This document shows positions 8,314-12,157 of a stretch of DNA of 12,157 nt, piece after piece (the first letter of the stretch is position 1; each line of letters starts with the position of its first letter). The position numbers were made by a program, and so were the translations under genes. The notes below the pieces were generated by a model. The model did no database searches, was not told the origin of the DNA, and worked only from the letters and a program-made list of their open reading frames with translations. The stretch comes from Alphaproteobacteria bacterium (GTDB lineage: Bacteria > Pseudomonadota > Alphaproteobacteria > Sphingomonadales > Sphingomonadaceae): positions 1 through 12,157 of the forward strand of contig JAQGLH010000204.1 of NCBI GenBank assembly GCA_028293005.1, given 5' to 3'.

Positions 8314-8350
8314 CCCTCGCCCCTAGCGCGAGAGGGCTGGCGGGAGGGGT
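8314..8350. repeat. REP-like GC-rich palindromic element after arsC
   Basis: CCCTCGC (8314-8320) pairs with GCGAGAGGG (8328-8336) with a 2-base bulge, and is followed by GGCTGGCGGGAGGGG. The pattern resembles the dispersed GAGAGGG...GAGGGG intergenic elements common in many proteobacteria. There is no T-tract after the stem, so I do not call it an intrinsic terminator, though it may still help define the 3' end of the acc-arsC message. Repeat status rests on resemblance only. Confidence 0.45.
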
Positions 8351-8387
8351 TTGCAAAGGACAATCCAAGAAAGTCCCACTCCCCGCC

Positions 8388-8434
8388 ATTGATCCCGGTT
8401 CAGCCCCCCGCCTGAACCAGGGTGCGGGATCAAT
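8388..8434. repeat. Two-tier palindrome, probable REP or small dispersed repeat
   Basis: The outer arms ATTGATCCCG (8388-8397) and CGGGATCAAT (8425-8434) are perfect 10-base inverted repeats. The inner arms GGTTCAG (8397-8403) and CTGAACC (8412-8418) are also perfect and enclose an 8-base C-rich loop. Six bases (8419-8424) are unpaired on the 3' side, and G8397 is shared. The length and nested symmetry are what one expects of a REP/MITE-like element. Nothing codes for it here. Confidence 0.6.
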
Positions 8435-8456
8435 ACCGCGCGGGCTTGGAATGTCG

Positions 8457-8474
8457 TTGTCATCAAACTGACGC
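8457..8474 (+). promoter_or_regulatory. Possible PhoB box upstream of parA
   Basis: TTGTCAT CAAA CTGACGC has the layout of a Pho box: two 7-base direct half-sites 11 bases apart with an A-rich spacer. The first half matches the CTGTCAT consensus at 6 of 7 positions; the second is weaker (CTGAC). A poor third half-site lies 11 bases upstream. It is about 34 bases before the proposed -35 of parA. Confidence 0.3.
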
Positions 8475-8507
8475 AGCTTTGCGTTACCGTTTCCCGATCC
8501 GTGCCGC

Positions 8508-8536
8508 TTGCCCAATTTGCTGCAATGCACAATAAT
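8508..8536 (+). promoter_or_regulatory. Sigma70-type promoter for parA
   Basis: The -35 TTGCCC (8508-8513) and -10 AATAAT (8531-8536) are separated by exactly 17 bases. The -10 matches the consensus at 5 of 6 positions. Transcription would begin near 8543, about 12 bases before the chosen parA ATG, leaving a very short leader that holds GGGGGA as ribosome binding site. The local AT-richness stands out against the surrounding DNA. Confidence 0.5.
8516..8534 (+). promoter_or_regulatory. Operator-like TGC-rich motif in the parA promoter spacer
   Basis: TTTGCTGCAATGCACAATA fills the spacer and touches the -10 hexamer, where a bound repressor would block polymerase. It resembles the TGC-rich sites bound by the polyhydroxyalkanoate-responsive repressor PhaR upstream of alphaproteobacterial phasin genes. 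An overlapping perfect hairpin, GCACA-ATAA-TGTGC, spans 8527-8540. The identity of the regulator is a guess from motif memory. Confidence 0.35.
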
Positions 8537-8554
8537 GTGCGGATGCGGGGGAAG

Positions 8555-9301
8555 ATGAAATCGATCGCGATCTACAGCCTCAAGGGCGGGGTTGGTAAGA
8601 CGACGCTTGCGGTCAACCTCGCCTGGTCCGCCGCTACCTTGTCGTCGCGCAGGACCTTGCTGTGGGATCTCGATGCCCAGGCCGCCGCCAGCTTCCTGCT
8701 CGATGGCGAACGGCAGGCGGACGGCGAAGCGCAGGCGGTGTTCGCGCGCGACGTCGCCCCTTCAAAGCTCATCCAGCCGACCGCAACGCCGCGACTCGAT
8801 CTGATCCCCGCCGACGCCTCGCTGCGCGGACTCGACCGGCTGCTGTTCGGGCTCGGCAAGAAAAAGCGGCTCGAGAAATTGCTCGAGCGGCTCGGCAAGG
8901 ATTACGACCGAATCTTCCTCGACTGCCCGCCGGGCTTGACCGAGATCAGCGAGCAGGTGCTGCGTGCGGCAGACCTGATCATCGTTCCCGTGATCCCGTC
9001 GCCGCTGTCGCAACGCGCGCTCGACGAGGTGGTCGCGTTCCTCGATCGTCATGCGATCCGCCGCGGCGCGCTGCTGCCGGTCTACAACATGGCCGACCGG
9101 CGGCGCTCGATGCATCTCGACGCGCTGCGATCCAACCCGAAATGGCCGGTGGTGCCGATGGCGAGCGCGATCGAGGCGATGACGGGGCGGCACAAGCCAG
9201 TGGGCGCGTTGGCGCCACGCTCGGCCGCGGCGGAGTCGTTGGCTGCCCTGTGGCAGGCGATCGAGCGCCGGCTCGCGCGCAGCAAGGATGTGCTTTCCTA
9301 A
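8555..9301 (+). CDS. Orphan ParA/MinD-family ATPase
   Basis: This 248-residue P-loop ATPase is of the ParA type, which uses ATP-dependent dimerisation on DNA or membrane to position cargo. The deviant Walker A motif KGGVGKTT is at 10-17, with the signature Lys10 and catalytic Lys15. WDLDAQ at 37-42 is the A' motif and FLDCPP at 121-126 is Walker B. It lacks the N-terminal helix-turn-helix domain of large plasmid ParA proteins and the C-terminal amphipathic helix of MinD is not obvious. No ParB or centromere-like array is nearby, so it is not the chromosomal parAB locus. I start at the ATG at 8555, which opens directly with KSIAIYSLKGG; an ATG at 8543 near the predicted transcription start is possible. 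The locus has its own promoter and operator-like site. The cargo is unknown. Confidence 0.88.
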   Translation: MKSIAIYSLKGGVGKTTLAVNLAWSAATLSSRRTLLWDLDAQAAASFLLDGERQADGEAQAVFARDVAPSKLIQPTATPRLDLIPADASLRGLDRLLFGLGKKKRLEKLLERLGKDYDRIFLDCPPGLTEISEQVLRAADLIIVPVIPSPLSQRALDEVVAFLDRHAIRRGALLPVYNMADRRRSMHLDALRSNPKWPVVPMASAIEAMTGRHKPVGALAPRSAAAESLAALWQAIERRLARSKDVLS

Positions 9302-9336
9302 TCGTTCGATCACGCCGGAAATTGCGCCGAAGCCCG

Positions 9337-9365
9337 TTGACCGGCCGCGCGAGCCGCTCCAATTT
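9337..9365 (+). promoter_or_regulatory. Possible promoter giving a leaderless aat message
   Basis: TTGACC (9337-9342) and CAATTT (9360-9365) are 17 bases apart. The -35 is good (5 of 6) and the -10 poor. Transcription would start at or next to the aat ATG (9373), which has no Shine-Dalgarno sequence, so a leaderless message would be consistent. aat could equally be read from the parA promoter. Confidence 0.22.
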
Positions 9366-9372
9366 CGCCAGA

Positions 9373-10119
9373 ATGGCGGTTCTTGATCCCGACTTGCTGC
9401 TGCGCGCCTATTCAGTCGGCGTCTTCCCCATGGCGGACAGCCGCGATGCGGCGAAAATATTCTGGGTCGAGCCGCGGCGCCGCGCGATCCTGCCGCTCGA
9501 CGGCTTCAAATTGTCACGCTCGCTTCGCAAGACGATCACGCGCGGTGTCTTCACGGTGACCACCGACCAGGCGTTCGGCGATGTCGTCCGCCGTTGCGCC
9601 AACCGCGAAGAGACGTGGATCAACGACGAGATCGAAAGCAGCTACAATCTTCTCCACCAGCTCGGTCATGCCCATTCGATCGAAACCTGGATCGGCGATG
9701 AGTTGGTCGGCGGCGTCTATGGCGTCAAGCTCGGCGGCGCCTTCTTCGGCGAGAGCATGTTCTCAACGCGCACCGACGCATCGAAGGTCGCGCTCTCCTG
9801 GCTGGTCGCGCGGCTGATCGTCGGCGGCTACCGATTGCTCGATTGCCAATTCATGACCGATCATCTGCGGAGCCTCGGTGCGATCGAGATCACCCAGAAG
9901 GATTATCTAACGCTGTTGTCGGCCGCGCTTGCATCGGGAACGCCGGAGGATGGCGGCGCCGCCGCCGCCTCCGCGACCGATCCCGGCGCAGTCACGGCCG
10001 CCGCGGTCGGGGTCGAGTTCGGTGCCCTCGACCGGCTGCTCGCCGCCGATCCGACGCGGACGGTCGACGCCCCTGCCTCGGGGTGGGTCATCGCGCAGCT
10101 CTTGGGCCAAACGTCGTAG
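9373..10119 (+). CDS. aat: Leucyl/phenylalanyl-tRNA--protein transferase
   Basis: Aat transfers Leu or Phe from aminoacyl-tRNA to proteins with N-terminal Lys or Arg, marking them for ClpS/ClpAP degradation in the bacterial N-end rule. The 248-residue protein has the family motifs: VGVFPMAD at 15-22, IFWVEPRRRAILP at 29-41, GGVYGVKLGGAFFGESMFS at 113-131, TDASKVAL at 134-141 and LLDCQF-TDH around 155-164. Residues about 188-213 are a Gly/Ala/Ser/Pro-rich insertion, and the end (ASGWVIAQLLGQTS) is the usual alphaproteobacterial tail. I start at the ATG at 9373 because it opens AVLDPDLLLRAY; the frame is open far upstream but without similarity. Residues from 177 onward are encoded antisense to the DUF2155 gene. 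Confidence 0.96.
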   Translation: MAVLDPDLLLRAYSVGVFPMADSRDAAKIFWVEPRRRAILPLDGFKLSRSLRKTITRGVFTVTTDQAFGDVVRRCANREETWINDEIESSYNLLHQLGHAHSIETWIGDELVGGVYGVKLGGAFFGESMFSTRTDASKVALSWLVARLIVGGYRLLDCQFMTDHLRSLGAIEITQKDYLTLLSAALASGTPEDGGAAAASATDPGAVTAAAVGVEFGALDRLLAADPTRTVDAPASGWVIAQLLGQTS

Positions 10120-10562
10120 ACCGGATGCTGGACGACGTTGAGCGACGGCGTCTCCTTGTAGAGCCAGCCTGAGAAGACGCGCTGGAACTGGTCCTGCGGA
10201 TTGCGCACGTCGAGCTGAACGAACGCGCCGGTGAGCTTCTGCACTTCCCACGGCGCGCTGGTCTCGCAGGCGCGCAGGCGAATGATCACGTCGCCGACGC
10301 GGACCCCCTGGCCCGGCTTGAGTGCGATGTCGCGCGAAATGCCGTTGCGCTTGTTGAGCAGCCCGATCACCGCCACGCGTTCCGCCATCGGCGTCGTCCC
10401 CGGCGCGATCGCGTCGACGGTCTGCGGGACGTCGACCGTCATCGGCTCCGGCTCTCCCCTGCCCGCCTGTGCGCCTGGCGGCGGCGAGCGATTGCAGGCG
10501 CCGAGCGCGAGCAGGCTGGGCATGAGCGCCATGGCCAGAAGATGGAAAGGCGGGCTCCTCAC
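9903..10562 (-). CDS. DUF2155 lipoprotein
   Basis: This is a 219-residue member of the DUF2155 family, exported proteins of unknown function found in alphaproteobacteria. The N-terminal signal ends in the lipobox LGAC with Cys23, suggesting a lipoprotein. The DUF2155 core is about 58-156: the GLLNKRNG turn at 67-74, the KPGQGVRVGDVIIRLRACE strand region at 82-100, and FSGWLYKETPSLNVVQHPVYDVWPKSC at its end (given here as the span 130-156). Residues 157-219 are a Ser/Ala/Pro-rich tail. The GTG at 10562 is preferred because it gives a signal peptide with a basic start; ATGs at 10532 and 10523 would shorten it. It begins 15 bases after NDUFA12, so the two are probably one operon. The last 217 bases overlap aat on the other strand. 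Confidence 0.88.
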   Translation of the reverse strand: MRSPPFHLLAMALMPSLLALGACNRSPPPGAQAGRGEPEPMTVDVPQTVDAIAPGTTPMAERVAVIGLLNKRNGISRDIALKPGQGVRVGDVIIRLRACETSAPWEVQKLTGAFVQLDVRNPQDQFQRVFSGWLYKETPSLNVVQHPVYDVWPKSCAMTHPEAGASTVRVGSAASSRSRAPNSTPTAAAVTAPGSVAEAAAAPPSSGVPDASAADNSVR

Positions 10563-10577
10563 CGGGGCGCCATCAGC

Positions 10578-10961
10578 TCAATTCGGAGTCCAGGCTTCAT
10601 AGTCGCCGCTTGCCGCCTGGCGCTGACCGCCGCGCTCGAGCGCCCCCGACGGCCGATAGGCCTCCGGCGTTCCGGTCATGTTGGGTTGCGGCGGCTTGAG
10701 GAACTTCGGCGGCGGCGGCAGCGCTTCGTCCGGCAAGGCGTCGATCTGATGATGGATCCACGAATACCATTCGGGCGGGATCCGGCTGGCGTCATTGGGG
10801 CCGTTGTAGATCACCCATCGCCGCGTGCCTTTCTTGGCCTGGAAATAGACGTTGCCGTATACATCCTTGCCCATGCGAACGCCGTTAAAGCGTGTGAACA
10901 AGGCGGTCCCCAAGGTCGCGCCATCCCACCAGGTGAAGATCATCTTCAACGCTCGCATCAT
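10578..10961 (-). CDS. NADH:ubiquinone oxidoreductase accessory subunit NDUFA12
   Basis: This 127-residue protein is the bacterial homologue of mitochondrial complex I subunit NDUFA12 (B17.2), an accessory subunit on the peripheral arm, found in alphaproteobacteria. Recognisable segments are IFTWWDGATLGT at 8-19, KDVYGNVYFQ at 32-41, RRWVIYNG at 47-54, IPPEWYSWIHH at 61-71 and the C-terminal NMTGTPEAYRPSG at 94-106. I chose the ATG at 10961; the adjacent ATG at 10958 is equally possible, with AAGG about 11 bases before the first. A GTG at 11003 would add residues without similarity. No nuo genes are in the window, so the subunit is encoded apart from the main complex I operon, as is usual. 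It is followed after 15 bases by the DUF2155 gene. Confidence 0.95.
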   Translation of the reverse strand: MMRALKMIFTWWDGATLGTALFTRFNGVRMGKDVYGNVYFQAKKGTRRWVIYNGPNDASRIPPEWYSWIHHQIDALPDEALPPPPKFLKPPQPNMTGTPEAYRPSGALERGGQRQAASGDYEAWTPN

Positions 10962-10988
10962 GACTGCACAAACCTTGCATTGCGGGAG

Positions 10989-11000
10989 CCGCCGCGGCGG
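10989..11000. repeat. 12-base perfect palindrome before NDUFA12
   Basis: CCGCCGCGGCGG is its own reverse complement and lies 27 bases upstream of the NDUFA12 start. It could be a regulator site or simply GC-rich chance; there is no supporting second copy in the window that I noticed. Confidence 0.25.
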
Positions 11001-11029
11001 CACTGGACGGAACAGGGCTTCATCAGCTG

Positions 11030-11043
11030 CGGCGTTAGCGCCG
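11030..11043 (-). other. Short hairpin in the DUF192-NDUFA12 gap
   Basis: CGGCG and CGCCG form a 5-base-pair stem around a 4-base loop (CTAA on the minus strand), 56 bases after the DUF192 stop. There is no T-tract, so it is at most a weak pause or processing site. The 138-base gap holds no recognisable RNA gene and no convincing promoter. Confidence 0.2.
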
Positions 11044-11099
11044 AAGCGCGCGCCAGCGCAAGCATTGTCCCCCCGCCACGGCAGCCATCAGCGGCAAGT

Positions 11100-11603
11100 T
11101 CAAGACGCCGGCGCGCCCGGCCAGCTGACGCGATCGCCGGCCTTGATGCCGAGCTCGACCGACCGCCCGCCCCTGAGCTCGAGCACGGCGGCGACCGGCT
11201 CGCCGGCGGCGACCGGATCGAGCGAGTAGGGCACGGTGTTGACGGCGATCCGGGCGATCGTGCCGTCGGGCCGAATGAACAGCATGTCGAGGGCGATCAC
11301 CGTGTTCTTCATCCAGAAGGTCGCCGGGGTCGGCGGCTCGAAAGGAAAGATCATTCCCTCATTGTCGCCCAGCCGCTCGCGGAACATCAGGCCGCGCGAC
11401 TGCTCGTCGGGGCTGCGCGCGATCTCGACCGAGAAACGGTGGGCGGAGCGGCCATTGTTGATCTCGAGCGGAACGACCTCGAGCCCGGCGGGTGAAACCT
11501 GCGCGGCCGCTGGCCGCTGTGTGGCCGAGGTGCGGGTCTCGGCGGTACACCCGACGAGCGTTACGCAAAGCGCAATCGAGAAAAGCAAAGGATTGCGACT
11601 CAC
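11100..11603 (-). CDS. DUF192 family lipoprotein
   Basis: This 167-residue exported protein has a DUF192 domain, a small all-beta family of unknown function widespread in bacteria and archaea. The signal peptide (about 1-18) ends in the lipobox LVGC with Cys19. The domain is about 41-163 and shows the hallmark GLMFRERLGDNEGMIFPF (71-88), FWMKNTVIALDMLFI (96-110) and DGTIARI (113-119). I chose the GTG at 11603 because GGGAGG lies 5 bases upstream; a TTG at 11627 would overlap the preceding gene's stop and push the signal peptide inward. It starts 20 bases after the cold-shock gene on the same strand, so the two are likely cotranscribed. Confidence 0.92.
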   Translation of the reverse strand: MSRNPLLFSIALCVTLVGCTAETRTSATQRPAAAQVSPAGLEVVPLEINNGRSAHRFSVEIARSPDEQSRGLMFRERLGDNEGMIFPFEPPTPATFWMKNTVIALDMLFIRPDGTIARIAVNTVPYSLDPVAAGEPVAAVLELRGGRSVELGIKAGDRVSWPGAPAS

Positions 11604-11608
11604 ACTGG

Positions 11609-11614
11609 CCTCCC
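11609..11614 (-). promoter_or_regulatory. Ribosome binding site fixing the GTG start of the DUF192 gene
   Basis: On the minus strand this is GGGAGG, 5 bases before the GTG at 11603. It sits inside the 20-base gap after the cold-shock gene and is the only strong Shine-Dalgarno sequence near the candidate starts. Confidence 0.7.
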
Positions 11615-11623
11615 GGACACGAT

Positions 11624-12157
11624 TCAAGCGGGTTCGACCTCGACCGCAAGCGGGCCCTTGCGGCCGAGCGCGACCCGGGCGCGAAGCGTCTGATCGGGCG
11701 TCAGATCGCTGAGGCCGCCGCGCCTCACCGTCTCCATATGGACGAAGATGTCCTCACCGCCCGTAGCAGCCTCGCTCTCGCGGACGAGGAAGCCATAGCC
11801 CTTGAGGCGATTGAACCATTTCACCCGGACACGCTCGAAGGCGCCGGCCTCGTCGAGCAGCGCCGCCGGGTCGATGCGCTCGCCCCCCGCACCGGCAGGC
11901 CGCGCGAGCTCGGGAACGATCGCCTGGCTGAGGTCGATCGACAGGATCTTCTTGGCCTGGAGGCCACGCTCCTGCTCCGCCACCAGGCATTCGACGACCG
12001 TGCCCTCGGGCAGGCTCCTGCGGTCATGCTCCTTGAGGATGCTGAAATGGATGAGGATGTCGCCCTTGGCTTGCTCGCTCACCAGGAAGCCGAAGCCGCG
12101 CGTCGCATCGAACCATTTGACAGCGCCGGTGAGCTTGACGAACGCCTCCCCCTCCGA
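11624..12157 (-). CDS. Double cold-shock-domain protein, 5' end outside window
   Basis: The reading frame stays open to the window edge, so the N-terminus is missing; 177 residues are visible. It has two cold-shock domains, single-strand nucleic-acid-binding beta barrels. The first is at about 10-74 in window numbering, with [13 protein letters not shown] (13-25) as RNP1 and DILIH (33-37) as RNP2. The second is at about 107-176, with [13 protein letters not shown] (112-124) and DIFVH (136-140). A linker with a Gly/Ala/Pro stretch joins them. Starting at the internal GTG at 12082 would cut away the first RNP1 motif and is unlikely to be right. It lies upstream of the DUF192 gene with a 20-base gap. 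It probably acts as an RNA chaperone or regulator; the aromatic residues of both RNP motifs are intact. Confidence 0.9.
   Translation of the reverse strand, partial: SEGEAFVKLTGAVKWFDATRGFGFLVSEQAKGDILIHFSILKEHDRRSLPEGTVVECLVAEQERGLQAKKILSIDLSQAIVPELARPAGAGGERIDPAALLDEAGAFERVRVKWFNRLKGYGFLVRESEAATGGEDIFVHMETVRRGGLSDLTPDQTLRARVALGRKGPLAVEVEPA

Noticed and set aside
8307..8554. Small RNA gene or tRNA in the arsC-parA gap
   Set aside because: The palindromes look like repeats, no cloverleaf or known RNA fold was seen, and no terminator with a T-tract is present.
8662..9372. Extension of the aat frame upstream through parA
   Set aside because: The upstream 237 codons run inside parA in another frame and are Arg-rich with no similarity; aat similarity starts at the ATG at 9373.
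10542..11495. Plus-strand open frame across NDUFA12 and the DUF192 gene
   Set aside because: It spans two minus-strand genes and the gap between them, with no domain and no ribosome binding site that fits.

Overview
The window looks like a stretch of core chromosome from a high-GC alphaproteobacterium, most likely a sphingomonad (Sphingomonadales). The best evidence is a bacterial NDUFA12 complex I accessory subunit gene, an alphaproteobacterial marker, next to a DUF2155 gene, aat, accC, accB and aroQ. From memory this is a conserved alphaproteobacterial neighbourhood. Codons are strongly GC-biased and intergenic spaces are short. I see no rRNA, tRNA, CRISPR array, transposase or phage gene.

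Left part (1-5527). On the plus strand, an acetolactate-synthase-like thiamine-diphosphate enzyme is followed after 6 bases by a Sel1-repeat lipoprotein. Facing them on the minus strand, a ThiS-ThiG fusion (thiazole synthesis) is followed by a fusion of protein-L-isoaspartate methyltransferase with an erythromycin-esterase-like domain. The Sel1 gene and the methyltransferase fusion overlap tail to tail by 4 bases.

Middle part (5579-9301), plus strand: aroQ (shikimate pathway), then accB and accC (biotin carboxyl carrier and biotin carboxylase of acetyl-CoA carboxylase), then an ArsC-type arsenate reductase overlapping accC by ATGA. A 248-base gap follows. It holds two palindromic, REP-like elements, a PhoB-box-like sequence and a good sigma70-type promoter with a palindromic, PhaR-like operator in its spacer. 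That promoter reads into a small orphan ParA ATPase. arsC, the repeats and parA appear to sit inside what is normally a continuous accC-aat arrangement.

Right part (9373-12157). aat (N-end-rule leucyl/phenylalanyl-tRNA-protein transferase) on plus converges with a minus-strand series that runs from a double cold-shock-domain protein (cut by the window edge) to a DUF192 lipoprotein, NDUFA12 and a DUF2155 lipoprotein. aat and the DUF2155 gene overlap antisense by 217 bases with their codon third positions paired, so both C-termini are encoded by the same DNA.

Most genes are housekeeping. I found no gene cluster that I would call a new defence or metabolic system. The parts most worth a second look are the methyltransferase/esterase fusion, the ThiS-ThiG fusion with its internal glycines, the long aat/DUF2155 antisense overlap, and the regulated orphan parA unit.
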